Origin: Nitrobacter hamburgensis X14
GTDB taxonomy: Bacteria; Pseudomonadota; Alphaproteobacteria; Rhizobiales; Xanthobacteraceae
Length of the DNA: 64,000 nucleotides
Reading direction: 5' to 3'
Assembly (NCBI RefSeq): GCF_000013885.1
Contig: NC_007964.1
Location: forward strand, 496,001 to 560,000
Shown here: positions 41,367-51,406 of the stretch, in pieces
How the letters are laid out: each line of letters begins with the position of its first letter
Numbering within the stretch: the stretch's first letter is position 1
The notes under the pieces: model-generated
Seen by the model: only the letters and a program-made list of their open reading frames with translations
Told to the model about the DNA's origin: nothing
Database searches by the model: none
Translations under genes and position numbers: made by a program

Positions 41367-42875
41367 TTACCGGAATGCCGAGAAGCGGCTGTCGAACGAA
41401 CCCGTTGACGCCACCGGCGCTGCACCCGGATTGGGGGTCGGCGCATCCGTGGCGGCCGCGGGCTTGGACGGCGGCCGCGCGGTCGCGACGTGCTCGGGCC
41501 TGGCCACCTTGCCAGCCGCCGTTTCGGTCGTCTTCCTGGGCGCAGCGTGCTTCGCCGCAACGGTCGGGCCATGCGGAGCGCTGCGCGCCGGAGTGGCCGT
41601 CTTCGGCTTGGCGGGAGCGGGCTGCCTGGTCGTTGCGGTGGTGTCGGCGGCTCCGAAACCGATCTTGCTGGCGAGGTTAGTGAAGATGTTGTTGGGTGGG
41701 GAGGGAGCGAGCAGCGATGACGACGGCCTCGTCACGTCGGCCTCCGGTTCGAATGAGGTCGCGACCGTTGCCGCTGCCGAACCGCGCGGCGGATTGACGG
41801 TCGGCGGAATAGTGCCTGGCGCCGGCGAGAAGGCCGTGTTTTTCAGGCCGGGTTCAACCGGATCCGACAGCCCCGTCTGCCCCTCCGGGAGCTTGGCGGC
41901 GAACACGCGGTTCATGCCGCCGTCGATCCCGGTGTTGAGCTTGGCCACCGGCGTTCCCTTCGAGATCAGCTTGGCGAGCTCGGCATTGTCCCGCTGCTGC
42001 TTCTCGCGCACGGCGCTCGCGATGTCGTCGGGGACCACATAGGCCGGGCACGCCGCCGAGGCATTGAACTCCAGCGGCCTGGTGGAGCCGGGCGGCGGTG
42101 CCGGATCGAATACGTATTTGTGCTCGCAGAACTCGACCTTCGGCGCCTGATGCGTGACCTCGAAGTGATCGCTGCCTTCCTTGATCATTTTCCAGAACGG
42201 CATGTTCGGATTGTTGCGGTGTTTCGCAAGATTCACCGGCGTCATGTGGAACGGATAGGCCTGAAACTGGAAGGCGTGCTGGCCGCCGAAGAACGACTCG
42301 CGGCCGAGCGCGTAGATTTCCGCGATCTGCTCGTCGGTCATGGCATAGCAGCCGCGCGAGGAGCAGTCGCCGTGCACCATCAGCTCGGACCCGGTGCGCC
42401 CCAGAGACTTGTCGAAGGCGTTGGGATAGCCGGTATTGAATGAGAGATAGTAGGCGGAGCGCGGATTCATTTGCGCCGGCGAGATGCTGTAGAACCCTTC
42501 CGGCGCCTGGCGGTCGCCTTCGCGCGTCTTCGGGCCGAGATCGCCGGACCAGCGGCAGATCGGGTAGGTCTTGAGCAAGGCGAACTTGCCGGAGCGGTTC
42601 TGCTTCCAGACCTCGAGCTCGGCTTCCTGCTTGAACAGGCGGATCAGGATCGGCGACTGCAGCTCCATGTCCTTTTCGGTCATGGCGGCGACGAGTTTTG
42701 GCGGAACGGGCTGGTTGGCCTTGGCGTTGCTCGCAAGTGAAGCGTCGTTGCCATTGCAGCCGGCAAGAAACGCGCCGGACGCCAGCACGGCCGACATCAT
42801 GACCGCGCGAACGATCGTGCGCCGGATCAAAGCAAAGCTCCGCAAGCAACGGGCAAAACTGTACCCCAAATCCAT
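41367..42875 (-). CDS. L,D-transpeptidase (YkuD/YafK type) lipoprotein with long disordered tail
   Basis: 502 residues from ATG 42875; Met at 42896 is an alternative. A lipoprotein signal ends in LASGAFLAGC (lipidated Cys40). The catalytic motif is VHGDCSSRGCYAMTD with His168 and Cys176. The FKQEAELEVWK segment is typical of the YafK branch, whose E. coli member (DpaA) cuts Lpp from peptidoglycan. The last ~200 residues are Ala/Pro/Thr-rich with EPE-type repeats. It probably acts on the cell wall from the membrane. Confidence 0.88.
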   Translation of the reverse strand: MDLGYSFARCLRSFALIRRTIVRAVMMSAVLASGAFLAGCNGNDASLASNAKANQPVPPKLVAAMTEKDMELQSPILIRLFKQEAELEVWKQNRSGKFALLKTYPICRWSGDLGPKTREGDRQAPEGFYSISPAQMNPRSAYYLSFNTGYPNAFDKSLGRTGSELMVHGDCSSRGCYAMTDEQIAEIYALGRESFFGGQHAFQFQAYPFHMTPVNLAKHRNNPNMPFWKMIKEGSDHFEVTHQAPKVEFCEHKYVFDPAPPPGSTRPLEFNASAACPAYVVPDDIASAVREKQQRDNAELAKLISKGTPVAKLNTGIDGGMNRVFAAKLPEGQTGLSDPVEPGLKNTAFSPAPGTIPPTVNPPRGSAAATVATSFEPEADVTRPSSSLLAPSPPNNIFTNLASKIGFGAADTTATTRQPAPAKPKTATPARSAPHGPTVAAKHAAPRKTTETAAGKVARPEHVATARPPSKPAAATDAPTPNPGAAPVASTGSFDSRFSAFR

Positions 42876-43075
42876 GGCGTCCGTGCCCCAAGCCATTGAA
42901 TCAAATATTATCCTTAAGCCTGCGGCCCTGCAAGCCGGGTCAGCCGGGACGACAGGGTCCAAGGCGGAGATGGTGAACGGAGGTTAAATATTCCGGGCGG
43001 GGCTGAATTAGGGCGGTCGGGCAGGACCCGGAAAAAGTCCTGATTTGCGGCGACCGCCAAAAAATGCGGCGTTTC

Positions 43076-44038
<963 letters not shown>

Positions 44039-44249
44039 TCCAGCAATATAGGGCGAAGACGCCCGGGGGCGAAATCTATCGGCGAGGGTGGGAAAAAAAC
44101 CTTTAATTCAAGCGTTTAGGAGATTTTGCGGCGGGCACTAGGGTCGGTCGCGGGCGGGACTGCGCAGCGCTCTTTCGCGGCTGATCGCGCTGGTGTCAAG
44201 GCAGTCCGAAGCGACTGGAAGAAGAATTGGGCTTGCTGTGACGGCGCCA

Positions 44250-45209
44250 TCAGGCCTCCGCCAGCGGGTGCAAATCGCGCACCAGGCTTTTCAGCCGCTC
44301 TTCCACGACGTGCGTGTAGATTTGCGTGGTCGAGATGTCGGTGTGGCCGAGCAGGGTCTGCACGATTCGCAGGTCCGCGCCGTTATGCAGCAGGTGGCTT
44401 GCGAAGGCATGACGCAGCACGTGCGGCGAGACCAGACGGGGCGCGAGACCGGCCGCCGCCGCGAGTTCCTTCAGCTCGCGCGCAAAATGCTGGCGCGTCA
44501 GGTGGCCGCTTTCGCCGAACGACGGAAACAGCCACTTCGGCTGCACTGCTACGGCCTTGTCCGCACCGCGCCGATCGGCCATCGCGGCGAGATAATCGGC
44601 CATCGCCTGCCGCGACGCCTCGTTCAGCGGCACCAGCCGTTCCTTGTTACCCTTGCCGCGCACCACGATCATGCGGGCATCGCGCCGCGCGGCCGATAGC
44701 GGCAGCGAGACCAGCTCAGACACGCGCAGGCCGGTGGCGTAGAGCACTTCGAGCAGGCAATACAGTCGCGCGGCGCGCAATCGCCGGGCGGGTGAGGCGT
44801 CCGGCGTTTCCATCGCGGCTTTCGCGCATGCGAGCAGGCGGTCGACATCCGCTATCGACAGCACTTTCGGCAGGCTCCGTCCGCGCTTCGGACCCGACAG
44901 GATGGCCGCGGGATCGTCGCTTCTGATGCGTTCGCTCAGCAGAAAGCGAAACAGATGGCGCATCGCCGACAGACGGCGTGCGACGCTCGATGACTTGAAG
45001 CCCCTGACGTCGAGATCGCCGAGATAGTCCCGCAGCGTCTGGGTGCCGGCGGTGACGAAGGTCTGCCCCACGCGCGTGAGGAACGCCGAAAGATCCTCAA
45101 GGTCGCGGCGGTAGGCGTCGAGCGTGTTGTCGCCGGCGCCCTGCTCGGCCGCCAGCATGTCGAGGAACAGATTCGTCAGTTTGGCGTCGGAGGTTTTGTC
45201 GGTTTTCAT
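44250..45209 (-). CDS. xerD: Tyrosine recombinase XerD
   Basis: 319 residues. The N-terminal SAM-like DNA-binding domain (TNLFLDMLAAEQGAGDNTL) precedes the catalytic domain with Arg162 (YATGLRVSEL), Lys186, His263 and Arg266 (SPHVLRHAFASHLLHNGADL), His289 (LLGHTDISTTQIY) and Tyr298. With XerC it resolves chromosome dimers at dif. No phage or integron genes are near, so it is the housekeeping enzyme. Confidence 0.92.
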   Translation of the reverse strand: MKTDKTSDAKLTNLFLDMLAAEQGAGDNTLDAYRRDLEDLSAFLTRVGQTFVTAGTQTLRDYLGDLDVRGFKSSSVARRLSAMRHLFRFLLSERIRSDDPAAILSGPKRGRSLPKVLSIADVDRLLACAKAAMETPDASPARRLRAARLYCLLEVLYATGLRVSELVSLPLSAARRDARMIVVRGKGNKERLVPLNEASRQAMADYLAAMADRRGADKAVAVQPKWLFPSFGESGHLTRQHFARELKELAAAAGLAPRLVSPHVLRHAFASHLLHNGADLRIVQTLLGHTDISTTQIYTHVVEERLKSLVRDLHPLAEA

Positions 45210-45225
45210 GCCGCAAGCGTAGCAG

Positions 45226-45372
45226 CTATTTCTTGAGAAATTTGTCCGGGTGGATGGTCACGGTCATTTCCCGCGGGGTTGGGTTGACGAAATTCGCCAG
45301 CGCGAAAATCACGCCGTAGCCGATCGCGCCGAGCGCCGCGACGACAGTCAGAAAGCGGAGCAGGCTGGGCAT
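45226..45372 (-). CDS. 48-residue single-pass membrane protein upstream of xerD
   Basis: Translation gives MPSLLRFLTVVAALGAIGYG at the start, one membrane helix (~5-27), and a conserved-looking polar tail PTPREMTVTIHPDKFLKK. It ends 16 bp before the xerD start, so the two are probably co-transcribed. The clean start, stop, hydropathy and close spacing support a real gene. Function is unknown. Confidence 0.7.
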   Translation of the reverse strand: MPSLLRFLTVVAALGAIGYGVIFALANFVNPTPREMTVTIHPDKFLKK

Positions 45373-45501
45373 TTGCGGTCCCGGGGCGCGATATTAACCT
45401 TTGGGGCGAACGCAACGAGTACCAACATGTTCGAAGGCCAGGTGCAAGAGTCTCTGGCAACCCCCTCGACGAGGGTAGTATAGCTGGTGAGGAGGAGCGG
45501 T

Positions 45502-45645
45502 CCAATTCCGACGCAGGCATCAGCGAATGTCCTTATCGGGTGTCGGAATTAGAGGAACCGCTGGAAAGTTAAATCTTGCTCGTGGAGCTTTGGATTTGAC
45601 ATTCGCGTCCGGAAGTCGCGGACGGGGGTGCGAATGTCAAATCCA
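45502..45645. repeat. Intergenic repeat, family C
   Basis: Two hairpins: AATTCCGAC ... GTCGGAATT (45504-45550) and GGATTTGACATTCGC ... GCGAATGTCAAATCC (45592-45644). It fills the gap between the divergent 48-residue gene and aroK, and argues against the longer aroK ORF starting at 45527. Confidence 0.78.
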
Positions 45646-45673
45646 TGTGCAACCGTGTTCCGACAGGTGTCTT

Positions 45674-46348
45674 TTGACGTCAGAGACCGTTTCACCGGCC
45701 GGTGCCGGCACACCCACGGAGGCCGCGATCGTCGCGGCGCTCGGCGGGCGTTCGCTGGTGCTTGTCGGCATGATGGGGGCCGGAAAGTCCACGATCGGGC
45801 GGCGTCTGGCGACGCGTCTGGCGATGCGGTTCGTCGACGCCGATGCCGAGATCGAACGCGCTGCCGGAATGTCGATTCCCGAAATTTTCGAAACTCACGG
45901 CGAGCCGCATTTCCGCGACGGCGAAGCGCGGGTGATCGCGCGGCTGTTGAGCGGCGGTCCGTTGGTGCTCGCGACCGGCGGCGGTGCCGTGCTGCGCGAG
46001 GAGACCCGCGCGCGCATCCGCGAGCGGGCGATCTCGATCTGGCTCAAGGCGGACGCCGAGGTGATCCTGCGCCGGGTTAGGCGCCGCGCCGATCGGCCGC
46101 TGCTGCAAACGGCTGATCCCGCCGCGACGATCGGGCGTCTTATCGCCGAGCGCGAGCCCGTCTATCAACTGGCGGATATCATGGTTGTCTCGTGTGACGT
46201 GCCGTATGAAAGAATCGTCGATGAATGCATCGACCTGCTTCACGGCAGGCTTTGTCGCGGCGGAACCACGGAGCTGAAACCGCCAGGGGCTCGCGACGAA
46301 CGACCTGACGAAGGATTTGACACCAAAGGATTTGGCACCACGCGATGA
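45674..46348 (+). CDS. aroK: Shikimate kinase
   Basis: 224 residues from TTG 45674. The upstream 49 codons are repeat DNA. Walker A is GMMGAGKSTIGRRLA, then FVDADAEIERAAG, HGEPHFRDGE, LATGGGAV, and the lid RRRADRPLLQ. It phosphorylates shikimate. Its stop overlaps the aroB start as ATGA. The C-terminal ~25 residues are Gly/Asp-rich and not part of the fold. Confidence 0.93.
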   Translation: MTSETVSPAGAGTPTEAAIVAALGGRSLVLVGMMGAGKSTIGRRLATRLAMRFVDADAEIERAAGMSIPEIFETHGEPHFRDGEARVIARLLSGGPLVLATGGGAVLREETRARIRERAISIWLKADAEVILRRVRRRADRPLLQTADPAATIGRLIAEREPVYQLADIMVVSCDVPYERIVDECIDLLHGRLCRGGTTELKPPGARDERPDEGFDTKGFGTTR

Positions 46349-47496
46349 GCGCTCCGCTGAAAAATTCCGACCCGGTCACGGTCGATGTCGCGCTCGGCGA
46401 CCGATCCTACGACATCGTCATTGGCCGGGGCATCTTGCCGTCGCTCGGCGAACGGATCGCCGCGCTGCGTCCCGGCGCGCGGGTGGCGATCGTCACCGAC
46501 GAATATGTTGCGACCCATTGGCTGCGCGCGACCGAGGCGTCGCTGCTCGGTGCCGGCATCGCAACCTCGCGGATTGTCGTCGACGAAGGGGAAGTCTCGA
46601 AGAGCTACGAGGGCATCGAATTTGTCTGTGAGGAACTGATCAAGGCCAGGATCGAGCGCAACGATCTCGTCGTCGCGCTCGGCGGCGGCGTGGTCGGCGA
46701 CCTCGCGGGCTTTGCCGCCGCGATCGTCCGCCGCGGCGTGGATTTCGTGCAGGTGCCGACATCGCTGCTGGCCCAGGTGGATTCGTCGGTGGGCGGCAAG
46801 ACCGGCATCAATTCGCCGCAGGGCAAGAACCTGGTCGGCGCCTTTCATCAGCCGATCCTGGTCGTCGCTGACACCGCGGTTCTGGATACGCTGTCGCCGC
46901 GCCAGTTCCGCGCCGGCTACGCCGAGGTCGCCAAATACGGCTTGCTCGGCGATGAGGCGTTTTTCGCGTGGCTGGAAACCAACCATGCGGACATCGTCAA
47001 GGGCAGCGCGGCGCGCGAGTCCGCGGTCGCCGCCAGTTGCCGCGCCAAGGCGGCCATCGTCGCCCGCGACGAACGCGAGACCGGCGAGCGTGCGCTGCTC
47101 AATCTCGGCCACACCTTCGGCCACGCGCTGGAAACCGCGACCGGATTTTCCGACCGGCTCTATCACGGCGAGGGCGTGTCGATCGGCATGGTACTCGCCG
47201 CCGAGCTTTCGGCGCAGCTCGGCATGATCGCGGATGCCGATGTGGCCCGCATCCGGCGGCATCTGGCGACGGCGGGTCTGCCGACGCGCTTGCAGGACAT
47301 CGCGGGCTTCAGGCAGGAGGGCCTGGCCGACGCGGACGGGCTGATGGCGCTGATGGCGCAGGACAAGAAGGTGAAGCGCGGCCGGCTGACCTTTATCCTG
47401 CTGCAGGCGATCGGTCAGGCGGTGGTGTCATCCGATGTCGAACCATCGACGGTGCGCGATTTTCTTGCCCGCAAGCTCGCCGACGCGCCGGCCTAG
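46345..47496 (+). CDS. aroB: 3-dehydroquinate synthase
   Basis: 383 residues. NAD-binding and catalytic blocks are clear: DEGEVSKSYEGIEFVCEELI, ALGGGVVGDLAGFAAAIVRRG, QVPTSLLAQVDSSVGGKTGIN, LGHTFGHALE and HGEGVSIGM. It makes 3-dehydroquinate from DAHP in the shikimate pathway. It is translationally coupled to aroK. Its TAG stop is the first bases of a family C repeat. Confidence 0.96.
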   Translation: MSAPLKNSDPVTVDVALGDRSYDIVIGRGILPSLGERIAALRPGARVAIVTDEYVATHWLRATEASLLGAGIATSRIVVDEGEVSKSYEGIEFVCEELIKARIERNDLVVALGGGVVGDLAGFAAAIVRRGVDFVQVPTSLLAQVDSSVGGKTGINSPQGKNLVGAFHQPILVVADTAVLDTLSPRQFRAGYAEVAKYGLLGDEAFFAWLETNHADIVKGSAARESAVAASCRAKAAIVARDERETGERALLNLGHTFGHALETATGFSDRLYHGEGVSIGMVLAAELSAQLGMIADADVARIRRHLATAGLPTRLQDIAGFRQEGLADADGLMALMAQDKKVKRGRLTFILLQAIGQAVVSSDVEPSTVRDFLARKLADAPA

Positions 47497-47655
47497 TGTC
47501 CCGATTTCGAAGTTCGCATGTCCTTGCAGCAACCTTTATGATGCGAACTTCGGAATCTAACGACCACTAGCAACATAAGTTGCTGGTGGAGTTTTGAATT
47601 TGACACTCGCGTCCGGGACGTACGGCTAGGCGGGTCGCAAATGTCAAATTCATTC
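47493..47655. repeat. Intergenic repeat, family C, supplying the aroB stop
   Basis: CTAGTGTCCCGATTTCGAAG at the left end, an internal hairpin ATGCGAACTTCGGAATC with its inverted partner, then GACCACTAGCAAC, and finally GAATTTGACACTCGCG paired with GCAAATGTCAAATTC. The initial TAG is the aroB stop codon. Confidence 0.8.
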
Positions 47656-47684
47656 CACGAGTTTGGCATGGTCATGGGACCGCA

Positions 47685-49037
47685 ATGAGTTCGACGCTCT
47701 TCCAGATACTGCTCGCGGTGCTGCTGCTTGCCGCCAATGCATTCTTCGTTGCTGCCGAATTCGCGCTGGTGAAGAGCCGTGGTTTTCGCGTCAAGGCCAT
47801 GGTCGAACGCGGCGCGTTCGGCGCGCGGCTGGTGCGCGACATCATGGGCAACATCGAGGCCTATCTCGCCTGCTGCCAGCTCGGCATCACCATGGCCTCG
47901 CTCGGCCTCGGCTGGGTCGGCGAGCCGGTGGTGGCGGCGCTGCTCGAACCCCTGCTGCGGCCGTTCGGCATGCCGCAATCGGCGCTGCATTTGATCTCGT
48001 TCCTTACGGGATTTCTTGTGTTCTCGTCGCTGCACATCGTGATCGGCGAGCAGGTACCGAAGACGCTGGCGATCCGCCAGCCGGAGCCGGTGTCGCAATG
48101 GATCGCCTATCCGCTCCACGCGTCCTATGTCCTGTTCTATCCGCTGAACTGGCTGCTCAATTCGGCCTCGCGCGCCATCCTGCGCGCGCTTCGCGTCAAG
48201 GAACTCTCGCAACATGAGGTGTTGAGCGGCGCGGAGATCGAAGGACTGGTCGGCGAATCCGCCGAATACGGTGGAATCGAAAGCGGCGAGGCCGAATACA
48301 TCCAGAACGTGTTCCGCTTCGGCGATCTCGCGGTGTCGGATGTGATGGTTCACCGCACGGCGATGGTGACGGTCAATGCCGACCTGCCGCCGGAGGAATT
48401 GGTGCGCGAGGTGCTGGCCAGCGAATACACCCGCGTTCCGCTCTGGCGCGACAAGCCGGAAAACATCGTCGGCGTGCTCCATGCCAAGGATTTGTTGCGG
48501 GCGATCTGCGCCAGCGAAGGCGATATCGCGCGCATCAACGCCAGCGCGCTCGCGTTGCCGCCGTGGTTCGTGCCGGAAATGCGTCCGGTCTCCGATCAGC
48601 TCAAGGCGTTTCGCCGCCGCAAGACCCACTTCGCGCTGGTGGTCGACGAATACGGCGAGGTCGAGGGCATGGTGACGCTGGAAGACGTTCTGGAGGAGAT
48701 CGTCGGCGACATCTCCGACGAGCACGACGTGGTGGTGGCCGGCGTTCGGCAACAGGCCGACGGATCGGTGGTGGTGGACGGTTCGGTGCCGATCCGCGAT
48801 CTCAACCGCGCCATGGACTGGCATCTTCCAGACGAGGAGGCGACCACGATCGCGGGCCTCGTGATCCACGAGGCACGCTCGATCCCCGAGCGCGGCCAGA
48901 ATTTTACGTTTCACGGTTTTCGCTTCAGGGTTTTGCGGCGCGAGCGCAACCGCATCACCGCGCTGCGCATTCAGCCGGTGCCGCGCGAAGCGGAGGCGAT
49001 GGAGAACAGGCCGAGGCGGGCGGGAACGGCGTTCTAG
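47685..49037 (+). CDS. CNNM/CorC-HlyC-type membrane protein with CBS pair
   Basis: 450 residues. The DUF21 (CNNM) membrane domain (1-~190, four hydrophobic segments; GEQVPKTLAIRQPE) is followed by two CBS domains (~215-335; RTAMVTVNADLPPEELV and KTHFALVVDEYGEVEGMVTLEDVLEEIVGDI) and a CorC/HlyC C-terminal domain (~350-430). Annotated elsewhere as hemolysin family, but such proteins are more often linked to magnesium or cobalt efflux. The substrate is unknown. Confidence 0.9.
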   Translation: MSSTLFQILLAVLLLAANAFFVAAEFALVKSRGFRVKAMVERGAFGARLVRDIMGNIEAYLACCQLGITMASLGLGWVGEPVVAALLEPLLRPFGMPQSALHLISFLTGFLVFSSLHIVIGEQVPKTLAIRQPEPVSQWIAYPLHASYVLFYPLNWLLNSASRAILRALRVKELSQHEVLSGAEIEGLVGESAEYGGIESGEAEYIQNVFRFGDLAVSDVMVHRTAMVTVNADLPPEELVREVLASEYTRVPLWRDKPENIVGVLHAKDLLRAICASEGDIARINASALALPPWFVPEMRPVSDQLKAFRRRKTHFALVVDEYGEVEGMVTLEDVLEEIVGDISDEHDVVVAGVRQQADGSVVVDGSVPIRDLNRAMDWHLPDEEATTIAGLVIHEARSIPERGQNFTFHGFRFRVLRRERNRITALRIQPVPREAEAMENRPRRAGTAF

Positions 49038-49038
49038 T

Positions 49039-49146
49039 CTAGAGCGGTTTCGAGCGCAGCATGTCCTCGGGCTTGACCCGAGGATGGATATCGGTTTTGC
49101 GATCAGAATACGCGGATCGGATACCGCTTAGCCGGAAAATACTCTA
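49039..49146. repeat. Intergenic repeat, family B (divergent copy)
   Basis: CTAGAGCGGTTTCGAGCGCA at the left, hairpin TCCTCGGGCTTGACCCGAGGA in the centre, and GGAAAATACTCTAA at the right. It follows the CBS protein stop at once. Confidence 0.68.
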
Positions 49147-49200
49147 ACGGTCCTGTTGCGGTGTGCGAACGTCGGATTGGGATCGCGGAGGCCGACCTGA

Positions 49201-49530
49201 TCACGAATCGGATCTGGCGAGCGCGCGGCTTTTCTTCTTGCCGGCCTTCTTGGCGGGAACCCTGTCCTCAGCGAATTTGACGCCGATCTCGTCGCCATTG
49301 ACGCGGACGAGCTCGCAGCGGCGAAAGGCGAGGCCGGTCGAGGATAGCAGCAGGAAGAATTCCCTGAGGTTCAGTCCTTCGATCGAATCCTTCACCTGAA
49401 GCAACGCGCCGCTGTTCGAGATGTCCAGCAGGGTGCAGGGCCGTTGCCATGTTCCGTCGATCCCCATCATCAGGACGGAGTAGCCGGTGGCGAACGTCAC
49501 CCGATCCGCTTTTCGGTTGTTCCAGCCCAT
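49201..49530 (-). CDS. PilZ domain protein
   Basis: 109 residues, a single PilZ domain. The c-di-GMP motif RxxxR is present as NRKADR (R6, R10), and the second motif as DISNSGALL. The C-terminus is Lys/Ala-rich. It probably binds cyclic di-GMP. It starts 3 bp after the DUF2336 stop, so the two are one operon. Confidence 0.85.
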   Translation of the reverse strand: MGWNNRKADRVTFATGYSVLMMGIDGTWQRPCTLLDISNSGALLQVKDSIEGLNLREFFLLLSSTGLAFRRCELVRVNGDEIGVKFAEDRVPAKKAGKKKSRALARSDS

Positions 49531-49533
49531 GGC

Positions 49534-50667
49534 TCAGATATCCGAAATGGCAACCGCCGTATCCGGCGCATCGGCTTTCCTCGCCGAGCCGCGCGCGGAC
49601 CAGAACCGGATCGTGCGTTGCGCTGACGACAGCGAGAGTGTGTCGAACACCTCCCGGCCATCATCGAGTTCCTGCCTGGTGAGGGGACGACAATGCGGGC
49701 GATTGCGCAGGATCATGTTGGCCGTCGACCAGTCCAGCCGGGAGGCCTTGCAGGCAACGATCAATCCGTCGGGACGGGGATTGGCGATCAGCGGCTCGAT
49801 CGCTTCGATTTTCACCGAGGTCAACAGCGAGAGCGCGGCAACGATGTGGGTATACTCGCCCTGGGTCGCAAATCGGTTGATGGTCTGATCGCCGAGCTTT
49901 CCCGCCCGGTTCAGGGCAAGCACCATCGCCTCCGATTCCGTGTAGTCGATCGGCGCGAGAGCCGGGGCGACGATTTGCTCGACGACCGACTGGATCGCCT
50001 CCTGAATCTTCGCTCGCAGCTCCGGCGGCGCGGCCTTGAGCAGGCGGTCGCGAACCGCCGCGCCGGCTCTGGACAGAAGCTCGCGCAGCACCTTGATCGG
50101 AATGTCCATCCGCAGTCCGAGCTTCTCGGCGAGCGCGTCGTCTTTTGCGGAGCTTTCGACCAGGGTGGCGTAGCCGAATTCGGAAAAGCGGGCGCCCGTA
50201 TTCCTGGCCAGTGCGTGGGAGACGTGCGAGTCGCCGCGCTTGAGCAGGACGTCGGTCACGCCCTCGCTCAAGGCGTTCCGGCTTGAAATCGCCAGCAGGT
50301 GCTGCGGTCCGCGCAGATTCGCTATCGCGATCAGGTCGCCTTCGGACAGTCTGGCGGACTTTGACAGAACCGGCGCTGCGACGGACACTTCCTGATGATA
50401 TGCAAGCTGCCGGACGGTCTCCTTCGGAGCATGACTTGATCCCGAAAGTGTGGTGCTGAGTTGCGCCAGCGCGCGCGCCTCCATCTGCTCCGTGAGCCGG
50501 ACGAGGACGTCGTCGAAGACGCCGATCTGGTTTTCGTTGAGCCGGTCGGCGTCGGACAGGAACAGGTCGGTGACCTGGCGAAGCATCTGGAGCCGACGCT
50601 CGGATGTGCCGCCCTTGACCGCACTTTCCAGTTCCACGATGAGCGCCGTTGAGGCTGTTTCGGACAT
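49534..50667 (-). CDS. DUF2336 protein
   Basis: 377 residues from ATG 50667. Helical repeat-like sequence: LQMLRQVTDLFLSDADRLNE, then NALSEGVTDVLLKRGDSHVSHALARNTGARFSEFG, then QTINRFATQGEYTHIVAALSLLT. These are the characteristic blocks of DUF2336, common in alphaproteobacteria and of unknown function. Its close linkage with PilZ suggests a signalling role; this is inference from position. Confidence 0.88.
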   Translation of the reverse strand: MSETASTALIVELESAVKGGTSERRLQMLRQVTDLFLSDADRLNENQIGVFDDVLVRLTEQMEARALAQLSTTLSGSSHAPKETVRQLAYHQEVSVAAPVLSKSARLSEGDLIAIANLRGPQHLLAISSRNALSEGVTDVLLKRGDSHVSHALARNTGARFSEFGYATLVESSAKDDALAEKLGLRMDIPIKVLRELLSRAGAAVRDRLLKAAPPELRAKIQEAIQSVVEQIVAPALAPIDYTESEAMVLALNRAGKLGDQTINRFATQGEYTHIVAALSLLTSVKIEAIEPLIANPRPDGLIVACKASRLDWSTANMILRNRPHCRPLTRQELDDGREVFDTLSLSSAQRTIRFWSARGSARKADAPDTAVAISDI

Positions 50668-51025
50668 GATGATCCCGCAAGTCAAATCCGAGCGCGCGTA
50701 ACGCTTCGTTGCGTTCGCGTTTTGCCGTAACGGCGGAGGTATTTCGCTCCGATGTTCTTAGGCGCAGGTTAATATCCGATAAAGCGAACTCGAGATTCTG
50801 CAATTGCACGGGTTTCAGCCGTGAGCTTTGGGTAAGCGGGAGGCAGACCGTCGGCGGTATACGTTGGGCGCGGGACTCCGACGAGCCTTGCCGGCCAGCC
50901 TCGGACATCCAGGTTTCAGCGATATCCAGTTTCCAACGAAGAGCTTGCGCGCGAGGTCGGCTGTTTCCGTGCCGGCGTGGTGACGTTCAATCGGGAAATC
51001 CGAAGGGCGTTGCGCTGCCCCGCGT
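50668..51025. other. 358-bp gap between bolA and DUF2336
   Basis: No gene, RNA or repeat family is recognised. It should contain the DUF2336-PilZ promoter. Confidence 0.4.
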
Positions 51026-51301
51026 TCAGCGCCCCTGTTCGCCCGGCGTCAGCGCCCGGATCGCCAGCGCGTGGACGCTGCCCGCCAGTTCCTCCGCCAG
51101 CAGCATATTGATCATGCGGTGGCGATCGACCCGGCCCTTCCCTTCGAACGCCCGCGATACAATATTAATTCGGAAATGCGTTCCGCCGCCTGGCCGATGG
51201 CCCGCGTGTCCCTCGTGGAGATGTGATTCATCGGCAACGTCGAGGCTCTCTGGCGTGAAAGCTTCGCTTAGCTTCTTTGTGATGCTATCCTTGAGGCTCA
51301 T
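51026..51301 (-). CDS. BolA family protein
   Basis: 91 residues from ATG 51301. Typical sequence is KLSEAFTPESLDVADESHLHEGH (with His ligands), THFRINIVSRAFEGKGRVDRHRMINMLL and HALAIRALTPGE. BolA-type proteins bind iron-sulphur clusters with monothiol glutaredoxins or bind DNA. It diverges from the DnaJ gene across 105 bp, a pairing common in Rhizobiales. Confidence 0.92.
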   Translation of the reverse strand: MSLKDSITKKLSEAFTPESLDVADESHLHEGHAGHRPGGGTHFRINIVSRAFEGKGRVDRHRMINMLLAEELAGSVHALAIRALTPGEQGR

Positions 51302-51406
51302 GGCGAGCGACTTAACGCCCATCGCTCGCGTCCGTCAATGGAGCGCAAGCCCGACGGAATAAATGCGATGTCAAGACTTGAAGCGTGGAGCATTGCGTAG
51401 TCAAAC

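Noticed and set aside
44100..44120. CtrA-like site TTAA-N7-TTAA upstream of accA
   Set aside because: The right half reads GTTT, not TTAA, so the motif is incomplete.
44250..45209. xerD as a phage or integron integrase
   Set aside because: No phage genes, att repeats or tRNA nearby; the sequence is that of housekeeping XerD and neighbours are core genes.
45430..45502. Possible tRNA (GGTAGTATAGCTGGTG resembles a D-arm)
   Set aside because: No matching acceptor stem, anticodon arm or T-arm (GGTTCRA) could be fitted around it.
45527..45673. N-terminal extension of shikimate kinase
   Set aside because: It is encoded by a family C palindromic repeat and has no resemblance to the family.
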